A stretch of DNA of 64,000 bases from Pseudaquabacterium pictum (GCF_005403045.1 NZ_BJCL01000012.1:91465-155464), one strand, 5' to 3'. Positions 1 to 7,512 are shown, numbered from the stretch's first letter. Notes: generated by a model from the sequence alone, not told the origin. Translations and numbers: made by a program.

Positions 1-36
1 TCCAACGTGGTGCCGCTGCGCGCAGCATGAGTCACT

Positions 37-88
37 GAGTTAGCGCATACAAAAAGCGCTTTTAGTCGTCAGAGTTTGCGCATACATT
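37..88 (+). promoter_or_regulatory. Direct repeats and palindrome ahead of the first element gene
   Basis: Two 15-bp direct repeats (37-51 and 72-86, core GCGCATACA, 14 of 15 identical) lie 35 bp apart and flank a perfect 12-bp palindrome at 52-63 (AAAAGCGCTTTT). A -10-like TACATT sits at 83-88, only seven bases before the ATG at 96, so the first transcript could be leaderless. The arrangement looks like an operator/promoter for the small-gene operon that follows; the regulator is not identified. The repeats and palindrome are seen directly; the function is inferred. Confidence 0.45.
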
Positions 89-95
89 AACCCGC

Positions 96-290
96 ATGCC
101 GACGACAAAGACCACGACGAAGCCAGCAGCGAAGCGCCCGGGGCGCCCGTCACTGCAGGAGGGGGCAGAAACCGTGCCCGTGACCATCCGCATGACGCCG
201 CCGCAGAAGGACAAGCTGGCCCGGCTGGGTGGCCCGCAGTGGGTGCGGACCAAGATCGACAAGGCACCGGAACCGGAGAAGAAGCAATGA
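96..290 (+). CDS. Small basic hypothetical protein of the mobile element
   Basis: Encodes 64 residues. The first 20 are rich in Lys, Thr and Ala (PTTKTTTKP, then KRPGRPS), followed by a segment with VTIRMTPPQKDKL that resembles the strand-plus-helix start of ribbon-helix-helix DNA-binding proteins, though it is too short to be sure. No ribosome binding site is visible; the ATG lies just after a -10-like hexamer, so translation may be leaderless. Its stop codon overlaps the next start (ATGA). It is probably the first gene of the element's rightward operon, perhaps a small regulator. No specific family is recognised. Confidence 0.6.
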   Translation: MPTTKTTTKPAAKRPGRPSLQEGAETVPVTIRMTPPQKDKLARLGGPQWVRTKIDKAPEPEKKQ

Positions 291-463
291 ACGCACGCGC
301 CTTCGGCATCGGGCTTGCTGTCACCGCCCTGGTGTTCTTCATCGGTGCCGGCGCTGCTGTGCGCTTCATGGACACCGGGCCGGCGCTGCTGGTGGGGCTC
401 ACCACCTGGCTGGGGGCTGCGGCAGCTTTCGCCAATGGCATGACCGGCGCCCGGCGCCGCTGA
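287..463 (+). CDS. Small two-helix membrane protein
   Basis: Encodes 58 residues that are mostly hydrophobic: one segment at about 5-25 (FGIGLAVTALVFFIGAGAA) and a second at about 33-52, separated by a short turn containing DTGP, with an arginine-rich C-terminus. The start at 287 was preferred over an upstream ATG at 239 because it forms a 4-base ATGA overlap with the preceding stop and removes a charged, unlikely leader. Size and topology would allow a holin-like or accessory membrane peptide, but nothing specific is recognisable and no lysis enzyme lies nearby. Confidence 0.5.
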   Translation: MNARAFGIGLAVTALVFFIGAGAAVRFMDTGPALLVGLTTWLGAAAAFANGMTGARRR

Positions 464-566
464 TCTTGAACCGGCGCCGCAGCGGTCCTGCGGCAAGGCG
501 GCCGAGCCGGAAGGGTGAGAGCTTCCGGCCCGACCTGACAACCACCACGATCAACAGGAGATCGAA

Positions 567-983
567 ATGACTGCTACCCCGATTGTCGCCGGCACCGAGC
601 CGGCACTACTTGACCGCTGGGGCCGCCCCTGCCCCATCGCTGACGCCCTGGATCGCTTCGACAGCTGCGGCTTTGAGTGCGTCGCAGCTGGGCGGAAGAT
701 GGAGACCTATCACCTGGTGCACACCATCGCCCGCAAGCTGGGCGAGCTGGTGGATCGCATGGAGACAGTCAACCACACGTTGGAGGCGATGGACGAGAAG
801 CTGGGCGGCAGCACCGACCACGACGCGGCCCGTGCGCTGATTGAAGTGGTCAGCTCCTACCACACGCAAACCGCGAATCGGGCCTTCGAGCTGGGCGGCA
901 TGGTGATGGCTGCGCTTGAGCGTGGCGGCATGGTCGGTGCCAGCGCCAGCGCCAGCGCCAGGACGGAGAAGGCCCATGGCTGA
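567..983 (+). CDS. Hypothetical protein, 138 aa, phage-type
   Basis: Has a good Shine-Dalgarno (AGGAG just before the ATG). The protein is soluble and mostly helical; the middle (about 45-85) has heptad-like spacing (KLGELVDRMETVNHTLEAMDEKL) suggesting a short coiled coil. The C-terminus carries an Ala-Ser dipeptide run encoded by four copies of GCCAGC. The last 8 bases overlap the next gene. A 103-bp gap precedes it with no evident gene. Family not recognised; its position within the operon suggests an accessory role in the mobile element. Confidence 0.55.
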   Translation: MTATPIVAGTEPALLDRWGRPCPIADALDRFDSCGFECVAAGRKMETYHLVHTIARKLGELVDRMETVNHTLEAMDEKLGGSTDHDAARALIEVVSSYHTQTANRAFELGGMVMAALERGGMVGASASASARTEKAHG

Positions 984-1287
984 CCTCATCCCCCTGGTGC
1001 CCCCGCACGAAAGCCAGCACCGCACCGGCGGCAGTGTCGGTGTCGAGACCGACTGCGCAGTGATGGTGAATCCGGCCGCGTCGCTCACCGCCTTGATGGC
1101 TGCGACGCAGTCGCGCGCCGCGCTGCTGTACGCGCAGCTCGACGAGTGGACCTGCGCGCATCCTGGGACCGACACGACCGCCGAGAAGCTGGCCACGTTC
1201 CTGGCGCCCACTGCCTACGAGCTGCAGGCACTGATGGAAGTCATGCGGCTGAAGGTTGCCGCGCTGGAGGGCCCGCGCAATGGCTGA
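976..1287 (+). CDS. Hypothetical protein, 103 aa, helical
   Basis: The start at 976 is chosen because GGAG lies eight bases upstream and the gene begins inside the end of the previous one (ATGGCTGA). The product starts MADLIPLV and is mostly helical after residue 30, with Ala- and Leu-rich stretches (SLTALMAATQSRAALLYAQLDEW). No catalytic motif or membrane segment is visible. The next gene begins with the same ATGGCTGACCTCA, again overlapping the stop by eight bases, which suggests the two starts are related by duplication or share a coupling arrangement. Function unknown. Confidence 0.5.
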   Translation: MADLIPLVPPHESQHRTGGSVGVETDCAVMVNPAASLTALMAATQSRAALLYAQLDEWTCAHPGTDTTAEKLATFLAPTAYELQALMEVMRLKVAALEGPRNG

Positions 1288-1804
1288 CCTCAACCAACGG
1301 CGCGCCCGGAAGCCGAAGCAGTTGGGCGGGTTCGACCGGTTCCGCAGCGCCATCCTGGCCGATGGTGGCCAGTCGCTGGTGAAGCAGGAGCCATGCGCTT
1401 GGCCGTTCCGAGTGCTGGACATGGCCGATGTCTCGCTGACCTTGATTCCAGACGGCGAACTTGTGACCGCGCGATACGCTGGACCGGTGAACGCATCGTT
1501 CCTGCTGATGGGGCATGCTTGGGCTCAGGCATCTGTCCGCACCTTCGCCCGCGCCGTGGTGTTGGACTTCACCCAGGCCAGCATCCACTTCAAGGGAAGC
1601 GACCTTGACGCGGCGTTGAACTGTCTGTCGGCCGAGCATCGGACGCTCCCTCGTGCGCTGCTGGTCCAACCGAGACACGCGGGCATGTTCAAGGAGTTCG
1701 CCCAGCGGATCGCTGTGAGCCAGGGCATCCTTCAGCGCGGGTTCTTTGACCGGGCCCAGGCAGAAGCGTGGGTGCTTGAAGCAGCAGCCCGGCCATACGA
1801 CTGA
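1280..1804 (+). CDS. Hypothetical protein, 174 aa
   Basis: Starts MADLNQRR with a GGAGG about nine bases upstream, overlapping the previous gene by eight bases. A basic N-terminus (about 1-15) precedes a globular mixed alpha/beta region (about 35-165): an alternation such as DVSLTLIPDGELVTARYAGPV followed by FARAVVLDF and RALLVQPRH looks like a small alpha/beta fold. The C-terminal stretch QAEAWVLEAAARPYD resembles the end of STAS/SpoIIAA-like proteins (a loose impression only). No catalytic residues can be assigned. Its role in the element is unknown. Confidence 0.5.
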   Translation: MADLNQRRARKPKQLGGFDRFRSAILADGGQSLVKQEPCAWPFRVLDMADVSLTLIPDGELVTARYAGPVNASFLLMGHAWAQASVRTFARAVVLDFTQASIHFKGSDLDAALNCLSAEHRTLPRALLVQPRHAGMFKEFAQRIAVSQGILQRGFFDRAQAEAWVLEAAARPYD

Positions 1805-1815
1805 GCGCCTTCGGC

Positions 1816-2352
1816 ATGGCCAAACCCAAGACCGGGCCCACCAGCCCGGCCAGCACTGCGGCAACGTCGGGAGACGTGGCCAAGGCTGCCGCCAAGTCGA
1901 AGGGCGGCAGACCACCCAACACCGCCCGCCGCGGCATCAGGCAGCAGGACGAGGCAATCGCAGCGGCCGTCACCACCATGTGGGCGCTTGGCTGGCCGCG
2001 GCGCGATGCCTGCAAGGCTGTAGCCGCTGCAGCCACCGGGATCTGGAGCAGCCGCGACCTGAGCGCTGATGGTGTCGAGGCGATCCACGAGCGGTGCAGC
2101 GATGCCTACGGCAGCGGCCGAGCGCCGAAGCTGGGGCGGATTGACCTAGCCTGGAGGCGCGACAGGGCCAGCCGCGCCAGTGTCGACCACCTTCCACCCG
2201 TCGAGATGGCGGCAATGCTGCTGGTGCGCCAGGGGCTGCTGCCAGAGCCGCCGCCGGCCGAGGATGGTGGCTTCTTGGGTGGGGATGCACCACTGACCGC
2301 CGGAGCGCACCGGGACTACCTGCTCAGCCGCATCAAGGTCAAAAAGGGGTAA
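1816..2352 (+). CDS. Hypothetical protein with low-complexity basic N-terminus
   Basis: Encodes 178 residues. The first 45 are rich in Ala, Lys, Ser, Thr and Pro with a GRPP(N)-type motif, probably disordered and nucleic-acid binding. The rest is helical, with Trp-rich segments (TTMWALGWPRRDACKAV) and a sequence compatible with a helix-turn-helix, but no family is recognised. It ends in KVKKG. No convincing ribosome binding site precedes the ATG, and the 11-base spacing from the previous stop suggests translation coupled to the upstream gene. Confidence 0.5.
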   Translation: MAKPKTGPTSPASTAATSGDVAKAAAKSKGGRPPNTARRGIRQQDEAIAAAVTTMWALGWPRRDACKAVAAAATGIWSSRDLSADGVEAIHERCSDAYGSGRAPKLGRIDLAWRRDRASRASVDHLPPVEMAAMLLVRQGLLPEPPPAEDGGFLGGDAPLTAGAHRDYLLSRIKVKKG

Positions 2353-2426
2353 ACAACCCCTCGGTTCAACTGCCGTTCTAGAGACTCCGCCGCATGGCTG
2401 CTAGGTGCAGCGACGGAGCGCGAACA

Positions 2427-2780
2427 GTGTTGAATCCAGATGATGGCGGACAGGGCAGCAGCCAAACCACCAGCAACGGCAGGGCTTCCAGCCCAGCGAC
2501 CCGCCAATCCCCCGTTCGTTCCGCCACCGCGGCGCTACTGACCGATGAGCAGGCCGCCCGGGACGTGCTGGGAATGTCGGCCCGCAAGTTCGCCGACGTG
2601 ATGAAGGAGCCTTGGATGCCGAGGCCGGTGGTTCTCGGCCCGCGCATGCGTCGGTGGGTTCGCTCCGAACTGGAGGCAGCGATCCTCAACGCGCCGCGCC
2701 AGGCGAACCCTGGCAGCGAACCGGCCCAGCTGCGCCGCGCCAAGATTGACCGCATGAAGGCCCGCGGGGTGCCGGCATGA
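2427..2780 (+). CDS. AlpA/MerR-like helix-turn-helix protein
   Basis: After a disordered Ser/Thr/Gln-rich leader, about residues 35-85 read LLTDEQAARDVLGMSARKF, then a PWMPRPVVLGPRMRRWVRSEL segment. This is the layout of AlpA/excisionase-type winged helix-turn-helix proteins, in which a 'select the matching module' helix is followed by a wing and a RW-x-R-x-E-L helix. Such proteins control integrase and excision genes in prophages and P4-like satellites. The GTG at 2427 is preferred because GGAG lies eight bases upstream; an in-frame ATG at 2394 has no good site. The stop overlaps the next ATG. Confidence 0.6.
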   Translation: MLNPDDGGQGSSQTTSNGRASSPATRQSPVRSATAALLTDEQAARDVLGMSARKFADVMKEPWMPRPVVLGPRMRRWVRSELEAAILNAPRQANPGSEPAQLRRAKIDRMKARGVPA

Positions 2781-2992
2781 ACGCCCGGACCACACCACCG
2801 CCCGCCCGGTCGCCCGAAGCGCGCACCGCAGATGCACTCGCGCTTGTCGCGTGGCAGCTGGGCGAAGTCACGGACCTGCTGGAAACCCAGGGCGCCCAGC
2901 CCGCCGGGCTGCCTGTGGGCGGCGTGATCGAACTGGAGTACACGGCATGGAATGGCCGGCGCCAGCAGCTGATCGTGAGGCGCACCAAATGA
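2777..2992 (+). CDS. Small hypothetical protein, 71 aa
   Basis: Overlaps both neighbours by four bases (ATGA at each end), so it is translated as part of a coupled chain between the AlpA-like gene and the replication gene. The product has a proline-rich start, one helix (ADALALVAWQLGEVTDLLE) and a C-terminal beta hairpin-like end (VIELEYTAWNGRRQQLIVRR). No family is recognised. Confidence 0.5.
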   Translation: MNARTTPPPARSPEARTADALALVAWQLGEVTDLLETQGAQPAGLPVGGVIELEYTAWNGRRQQLIVRRTK

Positions 2993-3252
2993 GCCCCGAC
3001 ACGCTGGAAATGCTGCAGATGCTCAGCGTTGCGCTGCCGGTGATCGAGCAGGACGAGCAACGACGGGCGGCACTGGTCAAGCGCCAGGCGACTGCCACCG
3101 CTCGTGCTGCCCTGATCGGTGCCATCGTCACGCCGAGCCACAACGACCGCGGGCAACCGACCTGGCTGCTGAGCCGCTGGAGCCTCACCCGGGAGTTCGC
3201 CAGCCTGGACGAGCTCGAGGCGCTGCTCACGCGCATGGGGGCGGCTGCATGA
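2989..3252 (+). CDS. Small hypothetical protein upstream of the replication gene
   Basis: Encodes 87 residues. The ATG at 2989 is chosen because it overlaps the previous stop (ATGA); an in-frame start at 2851 would give an arginine/proline-rich leader that looks non-coding. The N-terminal half is helical with charged residues (VIEQDEQRRAALVKRQATATARAAL); the C-terminal half (QPTWLLSRWSLTREFASLDELEALLTRM) resembles small proteins found next to phage primases. It overlaps the start of the primase-helicase by four bases. Function unknown. Confidence 0.5.
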   Translation: MSPDTLEMLQMLSVALPVIEQDEQRRAALVKRQATATARAALIGAIVTPSHNDRGQPTWLLSRWSLTREFASLDELEALLTRMGAAA

Positions 3253-5471
3253 GTGGCATGGCCGACCTGGCGCGAGCCCGCGACGCTCTGCAGGCCATCC
3301 CCCCCGATCTGCCGCGGGATGAGTGGGTGCGCGCCGGCATGGCTGCCAAGGCCGCGGGCCTGAGCTTCGAGGACTTCGACAGCTGGAGCGCCCAGGCCGA
3401 CAGCTACAACGCCGCTGCAGCCCGCGACACTTGGCGCAGCATCAAGGACGGCAAGGGCATCGGCCCGGGAACGCTGTTCCACCTGGCAGCCGGCGCCGGC
3501 TGGCGGCCGGATGGAGCCCGCCCGGGAGCTGGGCGCAAGGTCCAACAGCAGCGCGAGAGCGCGCCAGTGCCGACCCAGCGCAGCACGGGGGCCGCCGAGG
3601 TGTGGGCGCGGTGCCTGCCTGCGACTTCCGATCACCCGTACGTAGTCGCCAAGGACGGCGCGCCGCATGGTCTGCGCGTGGTGCCGGCCGGCGACCCGCT
3701 CTGCATTGCTCGCTCATCGGTGGCCGGGTGGCTGGTGGTGCCAGTGCTCCCGCTGAGCGGCGGCGAGCCGGTGAGTCTGCAGTTCATCCCGCCGCCCGGC
3801 TCCGGCAAGAAACTGAATCTGCGCGGCGCTCCTATGGCCGGCGTCTTCGTGGTGGGCGACCTGCAGCCCGGCGGGCTGGCCTACGTGGTCGAGGGCATCG
3901 GCCAGGCTTGGGCATGTTGGAAGGCAACCGGCGCCGCTGCTGTGGTGGCCTTCGGCTGGGGCAACGTCAAGCGCGTGGCCGCCGAGCTGCGCGAACGCGA
4001 CCCCGCTGCGCGTGTGGTGCTGGTGCCGGATGCCGGCAAGGAGGCCGACGCGGTCGCAGTGGCCGCAGAGCTGGGCGTCGAGGTGGTGACGATGCCGGCG
4101 GGCAGTCCCGACAACTTCGACGCGAACGACTACGCGAGGGCTGAGGGCTTTGACGCGCTGGAGGTGCTGCTGGCCAGCACCCTGCCGGCAGCAGGTCCGG
4201 CAACGTTGCCGGACCCCTGGCGCGTGGTGCCGCTGGATGACCTCGACAGCGCCGAGCTGCCGCAGCAGCAATGGGCTTGGCACGGGTACATCCCGGCCGG
4301 TGAGGTGACGATGCTCGGTGCCCACGGCGGGACAGGCAAGAGCACCATTGCGCTGATGCTGGCTGCTGCGGTGCCGCGTGGTGCGCCGCTGTTCGGGGTG
4401 GCGACAACACCGGCGCCGGTGGTGTTCTTCAGCGCCGAGGATGGCGCGGACACCGTGCGCCGCCGGCTTCGGCATGTGCTGCGCGCCGCGGGTCTGTCAG
4501 CGGCCGATCTGGCTGGCATGGTCACCGTGCTGGATGCCACCCACGGCGCGCCTGAGCTTGGTTCGCCCATGACGGATGCAGCTGGCCGGCAGACCTTCGG
4601 GCCGACCCCGACCGGCGAACGGCTGCGCGAGTTCCTGGCGGACAAGCCCGGCGCGCTGCTGATCGTCGACAACGCCAGCGACACGATGGGCGGCAATGAG
4701 AACGCACGGCCCGAGGTGCGGGCCTTCGTTCGGCTGCTGGCCAGCATGGTGCGCGACACCGGCGGCGCCGTGCTGCTGCTGGCCCACGTCGACAAGGGAA
4801 CCAGCCGCGGCGAGCGCTCGGGCAGCGAGGGCTACTCGGGCTCGACTGCCTGGCACAACAGCGCACGGTCCCGCCTGTACCTGTCCAGGGACAAGGACGG
4901 AACGCTGTTGCTGGAGCACCAGAAGAACAACCTCGGACCGCTGCGCGAGCCGTTGCGGCTGGTGTGGCCCGCCGATGGGCTGCCGACGCTGGATCAACCG
5001 CTGAGCGGGACAGTGCAGCGGATCGCCAGCGACAACGACACCCGGGCTCTGCTGCGCCTGGTGCACGAGTTCACCGGGCGCCGCGAGTTCGTCACCACCG
5101 CGACCAACAGCCGCACCCATGCCGGCGTCCTGATGCGGGGTGAGGCTTCATTCCCCCGCCGGCTGAACAACGGCCAGGTGTTCGACCTGCTGCGCAACGC
5201 TGAGCGGCGCGGCTGGCTGCAGAAAGTCGAGTACCGGGGCAGCGACCGGAAGCCGCGGGAGCGCTGGCAGGTGACGCCGGCCGGTGCACAGGTGGCCGAC
5301 ATCGCAGACTTTGCGGCGACTGCGGCGACTGCGGCGACTTCAGATGATCCCGCAGCCACCGCACCGGGCGCGGCGAGTCCCGCGGAGCCTGCGGCGACTG
5401 CGGCGACTTCGCCGCCGGGGGGTATGGGGGGAACAGCGCGCACACAAGTCACCGCGGAGACCACCCCATGA
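3249..5471 (+). CDS. Replication protein: PriCT, TOPRIM-like and AAA/RepA-type helicase domains
   Basis: A 740-residue replication initiator of the kind found in prophages and satellites. About residues 5-80 match a PriCT-type primase C-terminal module (DEWVRAGMAAKA through KGIGPGTLFHLA). About 190-310 form a TOPRIM-like region with VVEG supplying the acidic residue, but the second acidic motif reads PDAG rather than a clear DxD. About 340-560 are a RepA/AAA_25 ATPase: Walker A GAHGGTGKST at about 357-366, Walker B LLIVDNAS near 472, and a sensor-like LLLAHVDKG. A C-terminal winged region follows, then an Ala/Thr/Pro-rich tail encoded by short tandem repeats. It probably primes and unwinds the element's own DNA and works with the SSB encoded at 8907. 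Confidence 0.8.
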   Translation: MSGMADLARARDALQAIPPDLPRDEWVRAGMAAKAAGLSFEDFDSWSAQADSYNAAAARDTWRSIKDGKGIGPGTLFHLAAGAGWRPDGARPGAGRKVQQQRESAPVPTQRSTGAAEVWARCLPATSDHPYVVAKDGAPHGLRVVPAGDPLCIARSSVAGWLVVPVLPLSGGEPVSLQFIPPPGSGKKLNLRGAPMAGVFVVGDLQPGGLAYVVEGIGQAWACWKATGAAAVVAFGWGNVKRVAAELRERDPAARVVLVPDAGKEADAVAVAAELGVEVVTMPAGSPDNFDANDYARAEGFDALEVLLASTLPAAGPATLPDPWRVVPLDDLDSAELPQQQWAWHGYIPAGEVTMLGAHGGTGKSTIALMLAAAVPRGAPLFGVATTPAPVVFFSAEDGADTVRRRLRHVLRAAGLSAADLAGMVTVLDATHGAPELGSPMTDAAGRQTFGPTPTGERLREFLADKPGALLIVDNASDTMGGNENARPEVRAFVRLLASMVRDTGGAVLLLAHVDKGTSRGERSGSEGYSGSTAWHNSARSRLYLSRDKDGTLLLEHQKNNLGPLREPLRLVWPADGLPTLDQPLSGTVQRIASDNDTRALLRLVHEFTGRREFVTTATNSRTHAGVLMRGEASFPRRLNNGQVFDLLRNAERRGWLQKVEYRGSDRKPRERWQVTPAGAQVADIADFAATAATAATSDDPAATAPGAASPAEPAATAATSPPGGMGGTARTQVTAETTP
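5313..5408 (+). repeat. Tandem GCGGCGACT repeats in the primase-helicase tail
   Basis: Three perfect tandem copies of the 9-mer GCGGCGACT at 5313-5339 and two more at 5391-5408 encode Ala-Ala-Thr units in the disordered C-terminal tail of the replication protein. Copy number would be expected to vary by slippage without breaking the frame. No separate function is evident. Confidence 0.8.
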
Positions 5472-5701
5472 GCGCCGAAGCCGCCTTCACTCGCTCCTGG
5501 CGCGTGGGTGCCTACCGGGCCACCCTGAGCTGCCCGAGGCCGCGCCCTGGCGTGACTGCTTCCGCCTGCATCGAATGGGAGCCGAGCATCCCGCAGCGCA
5601 TGACACCCGCTGAGGTGACCGAGTACCGAGCCGGCCGCGATTCCGCGCTGGCAGACCTTGCCCGAGAGCTGCGCGTGAGCGTGGCAGTGGTTGACCTGTA
5701 G
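5468..5701 (+). CDS. Small hypothetical protein, 77 aa
   Basis: Begins with an ATGA overlap with the replication gene. The N-terminal half looks like a small beta sheet (RSWRVGAYRATLSCPRPRPGVTASACIEWEP), followed by a helical C-terminal half (PAEVTEYRAGRDSALADLARELRV). Proteins of this look occur beside phage replication genes, but no named family is recognised. Likely co-translated with its upstream neighbour. Confidence 0.55.
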   Translation: MSAEAAFTRSWRVGAYRATLSCPRPRPGVTASACIEWEPSIPQRMTPAEVTEYRAGRDSALADLARELRVSVAVVDL

Positions 5702-5712
5702 GAGCGCGCCAA

Positions 5713-5982
5713 GTGGCAGCGAACGACATGCGAGACGAAGACGAAACCCGCGCCAATGCTGGCGATCCGGCTGCACCCCCCGCCCGGATGCGGCTGCCGC
5801 TGAAGACGATGGACGACGTGAAGGCCGAGCTGGCGCGCCTGTATCGCGACGGCAAGGCCGGGAAGCGCGACATTGCCGACGTGTCGAAGCTGGCCAACGT
5901 GCTGAGCATCCTCGGGCGGCTGATCGAGGGCGCCGAGCTGGCAGACCGCATCGCGGCGCTGGAAGAAGGGTCCAAGCGATGA
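5713..5982 (+). CDS. Hypothetical protein with helical hairpin, 89 aa
   Basis: Starts at GTG 5713 after AGGAGCGCG. A disordered acidic N-terminus (about 1-30) is followed by two predicted helices (MDDVKAELARLYRDGKAGK and VSKLANVLSILGRLIEGAELADRIAALEE). The DxxKLxxVLxxLxRxIE pattern resembles small phage proteins found upstream of terminase genes, but no terminase is present in this window. The stop overlaps the next start (ATGA). Function unknown. Confidence 0.6.
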   Translation: MAANDMRDEDETRANAGDPAAPPARMRLPLKTMDDVKAELARLYRDGKAGKRDIADVSKLANVLSILGRLIEGAELADRIAALEEGSKR

Positions 5983-6236
5983 CACACCCCATGCGCGCCC
6001 GCGTGCGCCGTCTGGAGCAGCGCATTGCAGAGGCCACCCGCCCAGGCATCGCCCAGTTGCTGCGCGAGGCCCGCGAGCGATTGAAGGAGCGCCGCGAGAC
6101 GACGCCGCCCGAGGTCATCAAGGCCGAGGACAGGGCAAGGTGGGAGCAACTCGCCGCCCGCACGGACGACGACAGCATCGCGGTATGGCTGGCCCGCGCG
6201 CGCCTGCGGCTGCTGGCTGAAGAGGGCAAGGATTGA
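5979..6236 (+). CDS. Small charged helical protein, 85 aa
   Basis: Nearly the whole product is strongly charged helix (RARVRRLEQRIAEATRPG and REARERLKERRETT), with a C-terminal segment rich in Ala, Arg and Leu. The start at 5979 overlaps the previous gene's stop. A short basic-acidic coiled coil is plausible. Its stop overlaps the TTG of the next gene. No family recognised. Confidence 0.55.
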   Translation: MTHPMRARVRRLEQRIAEATRPGIAQLLREARERLKERRETTPPEVIKAEDRARWEQLAARTDDDSIAVWLARARLRLLAEEGKD

Positions 6237-6700
6237 CACCCGCCGAGCGCGCCCGCTGGCTGCGCGCCGCTGCACAGTGGCTGCCCACGGTCCCCGCCCT
6301 GGCCGGGACTGCTGGCGCGCCGTTCGTGGCCGGCGTGCTTGAGCAGCTGGCCCGCGCCCAGGCCGCGCCGCTGACCTTCCGCCAGCTGGGCCCTGCGCGC
6401 TGGCTGATCGGCACGGACAGCCCGGCAGAGTTCGAGGCCGACCTGATGGGCCTGCGGGCGGCATGGACTGCCATCGATGCGGGACGGGGGCAAACAGTGA
6501 TGGCGAGCGACTTCGCCGCGCCTGGTGCGCGACAGCCCGCGAACGTGGTGCGGGCTGCGATCCGTGAGACGGCAGCGCCATGGGTCGAGCGTGAAACGGG
6601 CTCATGGGATCTGGCCGCCGCGCTGCGGAGCATCACCATCGAGCGCGGGGCGCTGCGGTACCGGCCGGTGCATGGGGCTCGGGCGATCATCACCCGCTGA
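6233..6700 (+). CDS. Hypothetical protein with TTG start, 155 aa
   Basis: The start is TTG at 6233, overlapping the previous stop as TTGA; no ATG lies in frame near it and the coding sequence is continuous from there. The first half is helical with a small, slightly hydrophobic Ala/Leu-rich stretch (WLPTVPALAGTAGAPFVAGVLEQL), possibly membrane-associated. The rest is globular (FRQLGPARWLIGTDSPAEFEADL). It is the last gene of the tightly overlapping chain that begins at 2427. Function unknown. Confidence 0.5.
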   Translation: MTPAERARWLRAAAQWLPTVPALAGTAGAPFVAGVLEQLARAQAAPLTFRQLGPARWLIGTDSPAEFEADLMGLRAAWTAIDAGRGQTVMASDFAAPGARQPANVVRAAIRETAAPWVERETGSWDLAAALRSITIERGALRYRPVHGARAIITR

Positions 6701-7027
6701 GCCAGCGCGGCCACGTTCGTCGGCGGTCGCCGGCAACGACCACCGACCGGTCAGGCGGTCGAGCGCCACGACCGCCAGAAGCGGCCCCTCTGGTGCAGTC
6801 GACAGCAACGACCGCACCAAGCGGCAACATTGCCGCTTGATCGCCGCGCCGGCTGCCAGGCTTGAAGGAGTCGGCAGGGTTCAAAGGCCGCGCCGTTGCT
6901 GGCTCTGCGCGTGGTCCTGGCTGCAGTCCCTTGCTGGTCCGCCGCGTGTGTTTCTTGGGTGTGCGGACATTGCCGCCCGAGGCTACGCCACCGACAGTGG
7001 CGACACCTCAACACCGGAGCATCCATC
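6701..7027. other. Intergenic gap between the replication and morphogenesis-like blocks
   Basis: A 327-bp stretch with no convincing gene; open frames here lack ribosome binding sites and look like out-of-frame noise. It contains the 20-bp inverted repeat at 6819-6838 and several GGTCG/CGACC words at 6740-6775. GGAG at 7016-7019 is the ribosome binding site of the next gene. This is the largest untranslated gap in the plus-strand part of the element and the likely place for a promoter of the downstream genes, or for a deletion scar. Confidence 0.5.
6819..6838. promoter_or_regulatory. Perfect 9-bp inverted repeat, operator candidate
   Basis: AAGCGGCAA and TTGCCGCTT flank a two-base centre (CA). 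The symmetry and short centre fit a dimeric repressor operator better than an RNA hairpin, whose loop would be only two bases. It lies about 190 bp before the cement-protein gene. No T-tract follows, so it is unlikely to be an intrinsic terminator. Confidence 0.4.
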
Positions 7028-7489
7028 GTGATCCTCGACCAGCATTCCGAGCTCGGCACTGCCGTTGCGCTGAACACCGGCGCGGCCGGGACCTACAACC
7101 TGGGCGACGTGATTGACACGCAAGGCCAGCAGATCGGCGCCGGCAACTCGACGCGGGCACTGCCGGGCGCCTACCTCGTGGTGCTGGTGTCCACCACCGC
7201 AACGTCTGGCGGTGCTGCAACTGCGCAGTTCCGCCTGGTGAGCGACAGCACCAGCACGCCCAGCACCAGCACGCCCACCGTGCACGCCAGCAGCGGCCCG
7301 CTTGCGCTGGCCGCGCTGACCGCCGGCCGGCGGGTGTTCTGCATTTCGTGCGAGGACCTGCAGGGCGCCAAGCGCTATCTGGGCCTGCAGCAGATCACGG
7401 CTGGCGCTGCCTTCACTGGTGGAGCCGTGTCGATCTTCTTCACCAGCGACCCGAGCGCCTGGCGCGCCACCGCCGACAACGTCCTCTGA
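7028..7489 (+). CDS. Bbp16-type phage capsid cement protein
   Basis: Encodes 153 residues from GTG 7028, chosen because GGAG lies eight bases upstream and family members start with (M)ILDxxxxLG. The pattern VILDQHSELGTAVALNTG, a YNLGDVID strand, VVLVSTTATSGGAATAQFRLVSDS, LAALTAGRRVF and KRYLGLQQITAGAAFTGG matches the beta-rich Bbp16-like capsid cement (decoration) proteins of podovirus-type phages, which bind the outside of the capsid lattice. A duplicated 15-bp word encodes STSTPSTSTP in a surface-type loop. No major capsid, portal or terminase gene accompanies it here, which is unusual for this family. Confidence 0.75.
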   Translation: MILDQHSELGTAVALNTGAAGTYNLGDVIDTQGQQIGAGNSTRALPGAYLVVLVSTTATSGGAATAQFRLVSDSTSTPSTSTPTVHASSGPLALAALTAGRRVFCISCEDLQGAKRYLGLQQITAGAAFTGGAVSIFFTSDPSAWRATADNVL

Positions 7490-7512
7490 CTCACCACCGA
7501 CTGGAGCCACAC

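Noticed and set aside
5313..5408. Short regular repeats as a possible CRISPR or iteron array
   Set aside because: The 9-mers are tandem, coding and without spacers; they simply encode Ala-Ala-Thr.
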